A DNA stretch of 64,000 nt from UBA1479 sp048263775. GTDB lineage: Bacteria; Pseudomonadota; Alphaproteobacteria; Rhodospirillales; Casp-alpha2. Made by a program: the position numbers and the translations under genes. The stretch spans positions 62,001 through 126,000 of the forward strand of contig JBLXDU010000011.1 of assembly GCA_048263775.1 (NCBI GenBank). Direction: 5' to 3'. Below the pieces are notes generated by a model. It did no database searches. It had not been told where the DNA came from and saw nothing but the letters and a program-made list of their open reading frames with translations. Below are positions 24,455-33,539 of the stretch, in pieces. Numbering within the stretch: position 1 is the first letter of the stretch; each line of letters opens with the position of its first letter.

Positions 24455-25780
24455 TCATTCCTGGACGTTGGCCATCGTCATGGCCAGGCCCGCGCCCAAC
24501 AGGGCGAGCACTGACAGCGTTCCGATCGCCGCCGTGATGCTGATCCCCATCAAAGCCCCGGTCAGCGCGCCGGTTCCCAGCAAAAGGACGCCGATCACGG
24601 TGTTGCTCAGCGCGACGTACTCGGCCTTGCGGTCACCGCCCGCAAGATCGACGACGTGGGTTTTGCGCCCGATGCGCACGCCGGCATGGGCGACGCCCAG
24701 CACGAACAGAACGGTCGCGTAAAAGATGATCGAACCGGCAATGCCGGGCATATGCGTCAAGACCAGCAGCGCCACGGGGCCGAGCGCACCCGCGATCGCC
24801 GCCGCCAGGGCCATTGTGGCGCGGGAGGAATGATCGGCGAGCATGCCCCAGAACGACGAACTTAGTGCTGCGGACAGACCCGAAGCGATGATCAACCAGC
24901 CCAGGCCATCAAGCCCCAGGCCCGTTTTCTGCTGTGCCAGGGTCACGTAAAGCGGGCCCACCAATGCCGTCGAAATCATCAAGGCGCGGGTCGCCAGAAA
25001 CCGCTGCAACTGCCGGTCCCTGGCCAGGATCGAGAGTTGTTCGCGCACCAGATCGTTGATGCCGCGCCCGCCGCTAACGGCGCCTGGATACTCGACAATC
25101 CGAAGATAGACCGCCGCCGCGACGAACCAGCAGGTTCCGGCGCCGGCGACAAGGGCATAGAGCAGCCAGTCGGGCCGGGTCGCGGCGGGGCTCAGCATCA
25201 GGTAGGTGCCCACGGCACCGGCCGCGAGCCCGGAAATCGTGGCGGCATGTCCGCTGACGCGCCCGCGGCGGCCCTTGGACACGGTCTTGCCCAGAACGTC
25301 CTTGGCGGCGATGGAGGCGACACCGCGGGCCAGGCTGAACAGCACCACCAGCGCGGTAACCGTCCACCCCGCCGCCGTGCCCTCGAGACCCGCCACGGCA
25401 GCGCCGGCCATGGCAAGGATGCATGCGCCCTGCGCGATCGAGGCGACGGCCCAGAACGCCTTGCGTCGGGGGAATTGCCGGATGACGCCGCCGACCAGTA
25501 TTTGCGGCATCAACGCCAGCGATTCCCGGATCGGCACAAGCAGACCCGCGAAGGCGGCGGGCGCGCCCATCGTGCCCAAAAGCCAGGGCAGGACGACCTT
25601 GGTGTCGGCCAATGCGTCGCCGATCTTGCTGAGGGCCTGGGCCGCCGTCTGGGCGAGAAAGTTGACGGGCTGTTCGCGGCATTGATCTTCGGGGATGTCG
25701 CGGCACAGGCGGGCGTCCTCGTCGCCGGTCGCGAGATCGTAGAGCTGACCGGTCAGCCTGCCATCGTGAACGTCTGACAT
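24455..25780 (-). CDS. MFS transporter
   Basis: This 441-residue protein has about 12 hydrophobic spans from residue 60 onward, after a polar N-terminal region of about 45 residues. Loops carry GVIRQFPRRKAFWA (the cytoplasmic 2-3 loop) and GKTVSKGRRGRVSG. I cannot name a substrate. It starts two bases after the DUF6285 gene stop on the same strand, so it belongs to the kinase/dehydrogenase operon. Importing the acid processed there, or exporting a product, would fit. Confidence 0.85.
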   Translation of the reverse strand: MSDVHDGRLTGQLYDLATGDEDARLCRDIPEDQCREQPVNFLAQTAAQALSKIGDALADTKVVLPWLLGTMGAPAAFAGLLVPIRESLALMPQILVGGVIRQFPRRKAFWAVASIAQGACILAMAGAAVAGLEGTAAGWTVTALVVLFSLARGVASIAAKDVLGKTVSKGRRGRVSGHAATISGLAAGAVGTYLMLSPAATRPDWLLYALVAGAGTCWFVAAAVYLRIVEYPGAVSGGRGINDLVREQLSILARDRQLQRFLATRALMISTALVGPLYVTLAQQKTGLGLDGLGWLIIASGLSAALSSSFWGMLADHSSRATMALAAAIAGALGPVALLVLTHMPGIAGSIIFYATVLFVLGVAHAGVRIGRKTHVVDLAGGDRKAEYVALSNTVIGVLLLGTGALTGALMGISITAAIGTLSVLALLGAGLAMTMANVQE

Positions 25781-25782
25781 GA

Positions 25783-26136
25783 TCAGCCGGTTTCTTTAAG
25801 CCGCGCCAGATAGCGGGGATTGCTCTCACCCAATTCCGCCTGCGTGACGGCGGTCAAATGGGCATGGGTGCTCTTGGGGGCGTTGCCGTCGCGGATGGCT
25901 TGGGCGAGGGCGCGGTTGAGGTCTTGAAGGCCGCCGTCCGCACCCAGAAGTGTCTTGAGGGCCGCCATCTCGGCCCGTTCCGGCGCATCCCCGGCGGCTG
26001 TCTGACGCGCGGCGATGGCGCGGGCGTTGCGGATCATCGCCGCGACGTATTTGGCGTTGCCGGCATCGGGGTCGGCGGCGGCCTCCGTGGCGTCGGCGAT
26101 CATGGTCAGGGCGGGGCCACTTGGGTTTTTTCTCAT
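25783..26136 (-). CDS. DUF6285 protein, LvaB-like partner of the acyl-CoA kinase
   Basis: This 117-residue helical protein has the family core NAKYVAAMIRNARAIAARQ (about 27-45), then ERAEMAALKTLLGADG and LNRALAQAIRDGN. DUF6285 proteins are found next to aminoglycoside-phosphotransferase-like kinases. The P. putida equivalent LvaB is needed for full activity of LvaA, the 4-hydroxyvaleryl-CoA kinase. Here its ATG overlaps the kinase stop by four bases, so the two are made together. No catalytic residues are evident, which fits a partner protein. Confidence 0.82.
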   Translation of the reverse strand: MRKNPSGPALTMIADATEAAADPDAGNAKYVAAMIRNARAIAARQTAAGDAPERAEMAALKTLLGADGGLQDLNRALAQAIRDGNAPKSTHAHLTAVTQAELGESNPRYLARLKETG

Positions 26137-27176
26137 GCGCCTTCTCCCGTCATGGCGAGAATTTCGGCCTCAAGTTCCGGCACAACATGGGCGGTCAGCG
26201 CCAGTTCAAGGGACGGTTCTTCGCCGGATACATGCCGCCAAGCCTGCTGCAGGGCGATCACCGCCCAGCGCACATGGGCCATGACCTCCCAATACGTGAC
26301 GGCGGCGGGGTCGATCCTGCATCCTGATGCATCTTCATAACCCGCGAGGAAGGCATCGCGGGGGCCCAGACCGCCGGCTTCTTCCTCCCAGCGCCCGAAG
26401 CGCCAGCATTTGGCGAGGAACCAGCCGATGTCTTCCAGCGGGTCGGACCAGCCGGCAAATTCCCAATCCAGGGTCGCGGACAGCGTGCCGCCTGTTTCTT
26501 CATGGGCAATCATCAGGTTGCCGATGCGGTAGTCGCGGTGGCACAGCACGATGGCGCCGGGATCGGGGGCATGATCGGAAAGCCAAGCTAGGCCCCACTC
26601 GACGGCGGTATGGGGGTCGGGCAGGGCGTCCAGATAGGCGCGGTACTGTGCCACGGCGGCGCGGGCCGGGTCCTCGGGCAGTGGGCCGAGAAAGGCCAGG
26701 TCGGCGCCCTGCGGCGTGATGCTGTGAATACGCGCCAGGTTGGCGCCGATGGCGTAGACCAGATCCGCGCTGGGCGCTTCCTTGACCAGCCGGCTGCCCC
26801 GGGCCTCGCCCATCACCCTATGCATGAGAAAGAACGGCACACCAAGGATGTCCAAGTTCTCACACAGAACGCAAGGGGTCGGCACGGCGACCCCGGCGGT
26901 GTGCGCGGCCTTCAACAGCGCGAATTCCTCGGCCCGGGAATGGCTGGTGGCGACGGCCGAGGCCGCATCCCGGCGCAGGACAAGATCGTGACGGCCGGGC
27001 CAGGGGCCGCCGGCGACGTCGATTTCCAGCCGATGGTTTTCCTGGATTGCCCCGCCGGACAGCCGTTCCGTCGCCAAAATGCGCACCGCCGCCCCGGCCT
27101 GACCCGAGAGCCAGTCGGTCAGGCGGGCACGGTCATCGGATGTCAGATTTCCGGCCACGGGCGGCTTTAGCCCCAA
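26133..27176 (-). CDS. APH-family phosphotransferase, LvaA/ACAD10-11 kinase type
   Basis: This 347-residue kinase-fold protein has a nucleotide loop region (RLSGGAIQENHRLEIDVAGG, about 39-58), the Brenner motif CHRDYRIGNLMIAHEETGG (His-Arg-Asp and Asn, about 212-230) and the metal motif LDWEFAGWSDPLEDIGW. It resembles the N-terminal domain of ACAD10/ACAD11 and P. putida LvaA, which phosphorylate the 4-hydroxyl of 4-hydroxyacyl-CoAs. It overlaps the dehydrogenase upstream by 10 bases and the DUF6285 gene downstream by four. An ordinary antibiotic-resistance role is unlikely in this setting. Confidence 0.88.
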   Translation of the reverse strand: MGLKPPVAGNLTSDDRARLTDWLSGQAGAAVRILATERLSGGAIQENHRLEIDVAGGPWPGRHDLVLRRDAASAVATSHSRAEEFALLKAAHTAGVAVPTPCVLCENLDILGVPFFLMHRVMGEARGSRLVKEAPSADLVYAIGANLARIHSITPQGADLAFLGPLPEDPARAAVAQYRAYLDALPDPHTAVEWGLAWLSDHAPDPGAIVLCHRDYRIGNLMIAHEETGGTLSATLDWEFAGWSDPLEDIGWFLAKCWRFGRWEEEAGGLGPRDAFLAGYEDASGCRIDPAAVTYWEVMAHVRWAVIALQQAWRHVSGEEPSLELALTAHVVPELEAEILAMTGEGA

Positions 27177-28366
27177 TGCCAGTAATCAAGGCCCTGTTCG
27201 CGGAACTGGCCGGCCAGAACCATCTTGTGAACCTCGGAAGCGCCATCCACGAGACGCGCCTGACGGGCATAGCGGTAAATCCATTCCAGGACCGTGTCCT
27301 TGGAATAGCCCTTGGCGCCGCAGAGCTGCACCGCCGTATCGACGCATTTGTGCAGGGTGTCGGCGACCTGGACCTTGGCGGTCGACACCTCGGCCCGGGC
27401 ACGGCTGCCCTGGTCCAGGGCCCAGGCGGCGTGCATGGTCAGCAGGCGGCCGATCTGGATTTCCTTGGCTGCCTCGCCCAGCAGCAGCTGCACGCTTTCC
27501 CGGTCGGCTAGGCGGGTGCCGAAGGCCTCGCGCTCGGAGATGTATTCATCGGCGATTTCCAGCGACCGCTTGGCCAGGCCCAGCCAGCGCATGCAATGGG
27601 TCAGGCGTGCGGTGCCGAGCCGGATCTGCACGCATTTCATGCCTTCCCCGACACCCATCAGGCGGTTTTCATCGGGAATTTCCAGCCCGTCGAAGGACAG
27701 CTCGCAATGGCCGCCGTGTTCTTCCGGTCCCATGATCGGGATGCGGCGCACGATTTCCCAGCCCGGCTGGTCCTTATGGAACAGGAAGGCCGTCAGGTTG
27801 CGCCGCGCGTCGTCGGAGGTACGGGCCAAAAGGATAAAGTGGGATGCCACGCCGGCCCCGGTGATGAACCATTTGCGGCCGTGGACGACCCATTTATCGC
27901 CTTTCTTCTCCGCCCGCGTGCGCATCATGCCCGAGGGGTCGGACCCGGCGCCCGGCGCTGGTTCGGTCATGATGATGGACGACCGCGCGGCGCCGTCGAT
28001 GATCGGCTGCAGCCATTGTTCTTTTTGCGCATCGGTCGCCACCTTGTTGAGGACGAACATGTTGCCGTCGTCGGGGGCGGCGGCATTGAACACCACGGGC
28101 CCGAAGATGGAACGGTTCATTTCCTCATAACAGGCGGCCATGCCGACCGTGTCGAAGCCACGTCCGCCGCGCGCCGTCGGCATGGAAAGCGCCCAAAGCC
28201 CTTCGCTTTTCGCTTTGGCGCGCAGTTCGTCCAGCAGATCCAGGCGGATGTTCTCGTGATCGTCGAAACTGGCCGGGTCGGCTTCCAGCGGCAGGATGTG
28301 GTCGGCGACGAATCGGCGGATGGCTTGGCGGGTTTCGTCCACTTCCGGGGTCAGATTGAAATCCAT
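27167..28366 (-). CDS. Acyl-CoA dehydrogenase, LvaC/ACAD10-11 type
   Basis: This 399-residue flavoprotein has the FAD motif MTEPAPGAGSD (about 136-146), the substrate and FAD region WVVHGRKWFITGAG and a C-terminal domain with QLCGAKGYSKDTVLEWIYRY. At the catalytic-base place it reads VDGASEVH, with Asp in place of the Glu of YEGT, as in kinase-linked relatives. Next to the kinase and DUF6285 genes it should act on the phosphorylated 4-hydroxyacyl-CoA, removing phosphate to give an enoyl-CoA. It is the first gene of this operon. The 221-base gap upstream is shared with the divergent PilZ gene. Confidence 0.92.
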   Translation of the reverse strand: MDFNLTPEVDETRQAIRRFVADHILPLEADPASFDDHENIRLDLLDELRAKAKSEGLWALSMPTARGGRGFDTVGMAACYEEMNRSIFGPVVFNAAAPDDGNMFVLNKVATDAQKEQWLQPIIDGAARSSIIMTEPAPGAGSDPSGMMRTRAEKKGDKWVVHGRKWFITGAGVASHFILLARTSDDARRNLTAFLFHKDQPGWEIVRRIPIMGPEEHGGHCELSFDGLEIPDENRLMGVGEGMKCVQIRLGTARLTHCMRWLGLAKRSLEIADEYISEREAFGTRLADRESVQLLLGEAAKEIQIGRLLTMHAAWALDQGSRARAEVSTAKVQVADTLHKCVDTAVQLCGAKGYSKDTVLEWIYRYARQARLVDGASEVHKMVLAGQFREQGLDYWHWG

Positions 28367-28587
28367 GAAGGCGGGTTCCTGTCTTTCTGCGTCGTAGGTC
28401 GGGTTATTGTCACCAAGCGGCGGGCCGCGAGACTATCAGATTTGCCGGAAAAATTGGAAATGGGGCGCGAATTCTTGTCTGATTTTTAATCTTGTCAGGG
28501 AAAGATCAGGGTTGTGGCCTAAATTTCCCCCGTCTTAAAAGAAAACAGCTTTTGAGGGCGGGGTCTTTGTTGCCAAGGATGACCGCC

Positions 28588-28908
28588 ATGGACTTGAACG
28601 AACAACAAGACGCACGCAGAAGTCCCCGTTCCGTCGTGTATGGGGACGTGGAAGTCAACGGCGGCAGCCCTTACCGGGGCGGAAAGCTGCATGACATGTC
28701 CGTCGGCGGGGCGGCGATTGTCTATCCCGAAGGCAGCGAACCTCAGGACGGCCCGGTTCAGGTCGATGACGAGATTCTTCTGATCATTCGCGGCCGTGCC
28801 CATGTGCCGGGCCGTGTCGCCCGCGTATTCGACGGGGGATTCGCCGTGCAATTCGATTGGTCCCTGGACATTGCCGGCGACCGCTTTTCGAATTCCCGAG
28901 ACAGCTGA
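28588..28908 (+). CDS. PilZ domain protein
   Basis: This 106-residue single PilZ domain has the c-di-GMP motif DARRSPRSVVYG (RRxxxR-like, about 8-19) and LHDMSVGGAAI (DxSxxG, about 33-43). ATG 28588 is chosen because AAGGA lies nine bases upstream, although the frame is open from 28492. It likely binds cyclic di-GMP and passes the signal to an unknown target. It separates two minus-strand blocks of acyl-CoA genes, converging with the SDR gene. Confidence 0.88.
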   Translation: MDLNEQQDARRSPRSVVYGDVEVNGGSPYRGGKLHDMSVGGAAIVYPEGSEPQDGPVQVDDEILLIIRGRAHVPGRVARVFDGGFAVQFDWSLDIAGDRFSNSRDS

Positions 28909-28933
28909 GCCCTTTATCGAGGGCGAAAAGACC

Positions 28934-29710
28934 TTAAAGCGTATTGACCAAATGGCCGCCGTCGACGGCGACGACTTCGCCGGTCATGAAATCCGACGCG
29001 TCCGAGGCCAACAGTAATAGGGTGCCGTCCAGATCCTCCGGCTTGCCGAAGCGGCGCTGGGGAATCCGCTTCATGAGCGTTTGGCCGCCCTCGCTTTCCA
29101 GGAAATCCCGGTTCAGATCCGTCTCGATGTAGCCGGGGGCGATGGCGTTGACCCGGATGCCGTGGCGCGCCCACTCCAAGGCCAGGGACTTGGTCATCTG
29201 CACCACACCCGCCTTGGATACGGCATAAGGCATCACGCCGCCTGACTGGCGCAGGCCCAGGACCGAGGCGACGTTGACGATGGTACCGGGCCTGCCGGCG
29301 GTGATCATGTCCTTGGCTGCGCGTTGAGCGACGGTCCAGGCGCCGGTCAGGTTGGTTGCCATGATTTGATTCCAAGTCGCGGGATCCAGATCGATGGCGC
29401 GGTCCGTGGAAGCAAGGCCCGCGTTGTTGATCAGGACCGTGACCTGGCCCAGGGCCCGGTCGGCGGTCTCGAACGCGTCGGCCACGGAATCCCGATCGGT
29501 CACGTCCATTTCCACGGCGAGCGCCTGTCCGCCGGCGGCGGTGATCGTATCGACCGTTTCGGCAAGTTTCTCGCGTCGCCGGGCACAGCAGGCGACGGCG
29601 GCGCCGTGGGCGGCCAGGACTTCGGCGAAACGGCGGCCCAGGCCGGAGGACGCCCCGGTGACCAGCGCCACCCGATCGGCCAGCAGGTCATCGCGGAAGA
29701 AACGGCTCAT
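28934..29710 (-). CDS. SDR family oxidoreductase, LvaD-like position
   Basis: This 258-residue classical SDR has the NADP/NAD motif VTGASSGLGRRFAEVLA (about 17-33), NNAG (about 95), the catalytic Ser in NVASVLGL and Tyr/Lys in MPYAVSKAGVV (YxxxK), ending FMTGEVVAVDGGHLVNTL. ATG 29710 overlaps the ligase stop by four bases. In the lva pathway an SDR reduces 4-ketoacyl-CoA to 4-hydroxyacyl-CoA, which would feed the kinase. It could equally be a 3-ketoacyl reductase. Confidence 0.9.
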   Translation of the reverse strand: MSRFFRDDLLADRVALVTGASSGLGRRFAEVLAAHGAAVACCARRREKLAETVDTITAAGGQALAVEMDVTDRDSVADAFETADRALGQVTVLINNAGLASTDRAIDLDPATWNQIMATNLTGAWTVAQRAAKDMITAGRPGTIVNVASVLGLRQSGGVMPYAVSKAGVVQMTKSLALEWARHGIRVNAIAPGYIETDLNRDFLESEGGQTLMKRIPQRRFGKPEDLDGTLLLLASDASDFMTGEVVAVDGGHLVNTL

Positions 29711-31377
29711 GATTTGGTCTCCTGGTCGGTGTCGTTGGCGCGGTCGCGCAGCACGAACTTCTGAATCTTGCCCGTCGATGTCTTGGGCAGGGGGGTGAAC
29801 ACGACATGGCGCGGTGCTTTGTAGTGGGCCATGTTGGCCCGGCACCAGTCGATGATGGCCGCGGCATCAATGCGGTCTTCGGCCCCCGGTTTCAGGGTGA
29901 CGAAGGCGCAGGGCGTTTCTCCCCATTTGTCGTCGGTCTTGGCGACGACGGCGGCTTCCATCACGTCCGGATGGCGATAGAGGCATTCCTCGACCTCCAG
30001 CGACGAAATATTCTCGCCGCCCGAGATGATGACGTCTTTCGACCGGTCCTTGATTTCCACATAGCCGTCGGGATGCAGCACGGCAAGGTCGCCCGTATGG
30101 AACCAGCCGCCCCGGAACGCGGCCTCGGTCGCCGCCGGGTTCTTCAGGTAACCCTTCATGATGGTGTTCCCGCGCAGCATGATCTCGCCCATGGTTTGGC
30201 CGTCGGCAGGCACGGGTTCCATGGTCTCCGGGTTCATCACGGTCTGGTCGAACACGGTCGGATAGCGCACGCCGGCGCGGCTGATCTTCTGTGCCTGGGC
30301 ATCGGGGTCAAGGTCGTTCCAGGGGTCCTGCCAGGCGCAATAGGTCGAGGGGCCGTAGGATTCCGTGAGCCCGTAAAGATGGGTCACGCGGAAGCCCATC
30401 TTTTCCATGCCCGATATCACCGCCGAGGGCGGGGCGGCGCCGCCGGTGAATACCTCGACCTTTTGGTCGAAGACGGTTTTCACCGTGTCCGGCGCGTGGA
30501 TCAGCATGTTGAGGACGATCGGCGCACCGCACATATGGGTCACGCGATGTTCGGCGATCATGGGAAAGATCAGGGCCGGATCGACCCGGCGCAGGCAGAT
30601 ATGGGTGCCCGCCGCGGCGGTGATCGACCAGGGATAACTCCAGCCGTTGCAATGGAACATGGGCAGGGTCCACAGATAGCGTGACCGGCGGTCGAGGCGC
30701 GAAACCAGGGCGCCGCCCATGGCGGTCACGAAAGCGCCCCGATGGTGATAAACGACACCTTTCGGATTGCCCGTGGTGCCGGAGGTGTAGTTGAGCGAGA
30801 TCGCCTGCCATTCGTCTTCCGGGGGCTGAACGGGAAAGTCCGGGTCGCCGGTCTGCAGAAATGCTTCGTAATCCATGTCGCCCAGGTGCTCGCCCCGGGT
30901 GCCGCCCTGGGCTTCCGTTTCCGGATCGTCGATGTCGATGACGGGAATTTTACGTTTCAGCTTGGCAAGGGCATCCTTGATGACCGGCGCATGTTCTCGG
31001 TCGGTGATCAGCAATTTGCTTTCCGCATGATCCAGGATGAAGGCGATGGTTTGGGCGTCTAGCCGCGTGTTCAGCGCATTCAGCACGGCACCCGCCATGG
31101 GAATGCCGAAATGCGCTTCCAGAAGCTCCGGCGTGTTGGCGCCCATGACGGATACGGCGTCGCCCCGGCCGATGCCGCGCGCCGCCAGCGCCCCCGCCAG
31201 TCGCCGGCAGCGGGTCAGCATTTCGCCGTAGGTGATGCGTCTGGCACCGTGGATGGCGGCCGGCTGATCGGGATAGACGGACGCCGCCCAGGTCAGAAAG
31301 CTCAGCGGCGTTTGCGGCTGATGGTTGGCCGGGGTGGGTCCCAGGTCCGTCTCGAAGATGTTGTTCGCCCTGCTCAC
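29707..31377 (-). CDS. Acyl-CoA synthetase (AMP-forming), LvaE-like position
   Basis: This 556-residue adenylate-forming enzyme begins near NNIFETDLGPTPANHQPQTP, the usual start of the DmdB/medium-chain ligase group. A GTG start at 31377 is chosen, with GGGGGAG about 10 bases upstream. Motifs are the P-loop LNYTSGTTGNPKGVVY (about 195-210), YGLTESYGPS, the hinge YVEIKDRSKDVIISGGENIS and the catalytic Lys in KTSTGKIQKFVLR. It activates a carboxylic acid to its CoA thioester. Coupling to the SDR points to the first step of an acid-degradation pathway. Confidence 0.92.
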   Translation of the reverse strand: MSRANNIFETDLGPTPANHQPQTPLSFLTWAASVYPDQPAAIHGARRITYGEMLTRCRRLAGALAARGIGRGDAVSVMGANTPELLEAHFGIPMAGAVLNALNTRLDAQTIAFILDHAESKLLITDREHAPVIKDALAKLKRKIPVIDIDDPETEAQGGTRGEHLGDMDYEAFLQTGDPDFPVQPPEDEWQAISLNYTSGTTGNPKGVVYHHRGAFVTAMGGALVSRLDRRSRYLWTLPMFHCNGWSYPWSITAAAGTHICLRRVDPALIFPMIAEHRVTHMCGAPIVLNMLIHAPDTVKTVFDQKVEVFTGGAAPPSAVISGMEKMGFRVTHLYGLTESYGPSTYCAWQDPWNDLDPDAQAQKISRAGVRYPTVFDQTVMNPETMEPVPADGQTMGEIMLRGNTIMKGYLKNPAATEAAFRGGWFHTGDLAVLHPDGYVEIKDRSKDVIISGGENISSLEVEECLYRHPDVMEAAVVAKTDDKWGETPCAFVTLKPGAEDRIDAAAIIDWCRANMAHYKAPRHVVFTPLPKTSTGKIQKFVLRDRANDTDQETKS

Positions 31378-31483
31378 GGGTGAGGTGCTCCCCCGTTTGT
31401 TCACTGTTGTTGGCACGATTGTCGGCCCAACAGATACCACCGGGTCGCCGTCCCGCAAAGGGGGTGGCCTGACGCGCGGTGCC

Positions 31484-31963
31484 TCAGGAGGCGTTGTTGC
31501 AGGTCGATTGCGGTGGAAGTTGCCCGGCTTCGACCTTGTCCACAATTACGCTCTGGATCAGCCTTCCGCCCAGGGCAAGATTGAATCGGCGGCGCAGATG
31601 TTCGGGCAGGGTCTTGGATAGGTCGGCCCGCAGGGCATCAACTTCGGCATAGCGAATGGTAACGTCGTTGGTGACGGTTGAAACCAAGCGTGGCGCCAGG
31701 CGACAGACCAGTTCCTTTTCTTTTAGGCCCGGAACAGTGACCGATACGGACAGCATAACGATGTCGCCGGTTCCTCGCTTGTATTTCAGGCTGTAACCGC
31801 CCAGGCGCACAGGGATCGCCTGAATGCGCAGGGTCTGGGGACGACTGCGTTCCGCATCGTCCAGTTCTATTTTCTGCTCGGTGATCAGCCCGGTCAGCAA
31901 GACAGCGCCCAGGATGGTTCCTGTAACGCCGCCGGCGACGGCGAGGCTTTTGTAGAAAGTCAC
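31484..31963 (-). CDS. Membrane-anchored hypothetical protein, FliL-like layout
   Basis: This 159-residue protein has one N-terminal membrane span (about 8-28, AVAGGVTGTILGAVLLTGLI) followed by a periplasmic domain. The domain reads GTGDIVMLSVSVTVPGLKEK and continues with LVSTVTNDVTIRYAEVDAL and LPEHLRRRFNLALGG. The anchor plus a single beta/alpha domain resembles FliL-type proteins in shape. No flagellar gene is near, and sequence alone does not prove the link. It stands in a group of short minus-strand genes after the ligase start. Confidence 0.7.
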   Translation of the reverse strand: MTFYKSLAVAGGVTGTILGAVLLTGLITEQKIELDDAERSRPQTLRIQAIPVRLGGYSLKYKRGTGDIVMLSVSVTVPGLKEKELVCRLAPRLVSTVTNDVTIRYAEVDALRADLSKTLPEHLRRRFNLALGGRLIQSVIVDKVEAGQLPPQSTCNNAS

Positions 31964-32046
31964 GTGTCAGACATCCTCGATCGTACCCTCCCTTCCCTCA
32001 AAGGTGTCTGGTTGGATCGGCGATGAAATAGGAGTGGGGATAGGCG

Positions 32047-32283
32047 TTAATTGGTCTGGTAGCGGTAAAGTCCTTTGGCGTTAATAGCGTCCACGACATA
32101 GGACAAATCCGTCATCCCGCGCAGCAGGGTCTGGGCCCGGTCCGGCGGCACATGGATCAGGCTGTCGTTCGGATCGCTGGCATGGAAGGCGTCCATGGCC
32201 ACGCGATAACGACTGCGCTGGGTGATGATGAAAAGGTACGGGTCCGTCTTTGACCGTAAGACAATCAGATCAGAGTCGGCCAC
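32047..32283 (-). CDS. Small hypothetical protein
   Basis: This 78-residue soluble protein (starts MADSDLIVLRSKTDPYLFII) has mixed charge and no signal or membrane segment. I do not recognise the family. The upstream gap (32284-32570) is AT-rich, especially 32420-32500, with a perfect ATGACGTCAT palindrome at 32494-32503. That is a likely shared promoter zone for this gene and the divergent DMT transporter. Confidence 0.6.
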   Translation of the reverse strand: MADSDLIVLRSKTDPYLFIITQRSRYRVAMDAFHASDPNDSLIHVPPDRAQTLLRGMTDLSYVVDAINAKGLYRYQTN

Positions 32284-32570
32284 GGCATGTCCCTTTTCTT
32301 GAAGGCGTTGCCGCGATTGTCAGCGGACCGCGCCAAGGATGGTGTTATGGGCAAGGGCGAATGCAGCGTCGATTGCCTGCCGGTTTGGTCTGCGTGAATA
32401 CGGCGTTACGTATTCAGACGCACTGGCGCTAATTAATCGCAATATGCGAGTGCTTTATCAACATTTTTATATGCAAAAAAATATAAAATAATTATGACGT
32501 CATCGCGACGCCCATATCAATGGCCGGCCCTGGCGGGAAAATTGCATTTCCCGGTGGAGACGAACGGGGT

Positions 32571-33518
32571 ATGGATGACACCCCCACCTCCGCGAAGGCC
32601 CCCCAACACATGGAACTCTGGATACCGATCACCGTCCTGGCGGCATTTCTTCAGAATGCGCGTTCGGCGTTGCAGAGGCATTTGAAAGGGCGCCTGTCGA
32701 CGCTCGGCGCGGCCTATGTCCGCTTTCTTTATGCCATGCCTTTTGCGCTGGTCTACCTGTGGGGGCTGCACGAGATCGCGGGCAAGGATCTGCCCGTATT
32801 CAACACCACCTTTCTGATGTACTGCGTCTTGGGCGGTGCCAGCCAGATCGCCTTCACCGTGCTGTTGTTGTATCTGTTTCAATTCCGCAACTTCGCCGTG
32901 GGGACAACATTTTCCAAGACCGAAGTGTTCCAGGTCGCGGTCCTGGGGTTTCTTATTCTTGGTGACGAGGTGACCACCGCCGCCGCCGCCGCCATCGCGC
33001 TGGCAGGTGTCGGCGTCGTCGTGCTGTCGGCGGGTCAGTCGAAGGTGTCGCTGAAGGCGCTGATATCAGGAGTGACGGAAAGAGCGACGGTGATCGGGCT
33101 TGTCTGCGGCGCTTTCCTGGGGGCGTCGGTGGTGTTCTTCCGGGGGGCGGCGCTGTCGCTGAAATGGGACGATCTGACGATGACGGTTGCCTATACGGTG
33201 GCGGTGTCGTTGGTCATCCAGACATTCGCCATGGGGGCCTATCTGGCGTGGAAAGAGGCACCGACCCTGAAGGCCGTGTTCGTCCATTGGAAATGGTCGG
33301 CGGCGGTGGGGGTGGTTGGCCTGGCGGGGTCCATCGCCTGGTGCTTCGCCTTTACCATGCAGAACGCGGCCTACGTCCGTGCCCTGGGACAGATCGAACT
33401 GGTCTTCACCTTCGCGGCGTCGATTTTCTTTTTCAAAGAAAAGGTGACGCGCCTCGAAGTGATCGGCATCGCCTTGATCATTCTGGCGATCCTGTTGCTG
33501 ATTCTCAGCCGGGCATGA
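32571..33518 (+). CDS. DMT (EamA-type) transporter
   Basis: This 315-residue membrane protein has ten hydrophobic spans in two EamA-type halves (about 15-140 and 170-315). Marks include NTTFLMYCVLGGASQIAFTV, GTTFSKTEVFQVAVLG and the closing KVTRLEVIGIALIILAILLL. ATG 32571 is chosen with GGAGA about 10 bases upstream. A later ATG at 32610 (MELW) is possible. The substrate is unknown, with amino acids or other small metabolites typical of the family. It lies alone facing the lipoprotein gene. Confidence 0.85.
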   Translation: MDDTPTSAKAPQHMELWIPITVLAAFLQNARSALQRHLKGRLSTLGAAYVRFLYAMPFALVYLWGLHEIAGKDLPVFNTTFLMYCVLGGASQIAFTVLLLYLFQFRNFAVGTTFSKTEVFQVAVLGFLILGDEVTTAAAAAIALAGVGVVVLSAGQSKVSLKALISGVTERATVIGLVCGAFLGASVVFFRGAALSLKWDDLTMTVAYTVAVSLVIQTFAMGAYLAWKEAPTLKAVFVHWKWSAAVGVVGLAGSIAWCFAFTMQNAAYVRALGQIELVFTFAASIFFFKEKVTRLEVIGIALIILAILLLILSRA

Positions 33519-33539
33519 GCGCCTCGGCGCCGTCGGCGC

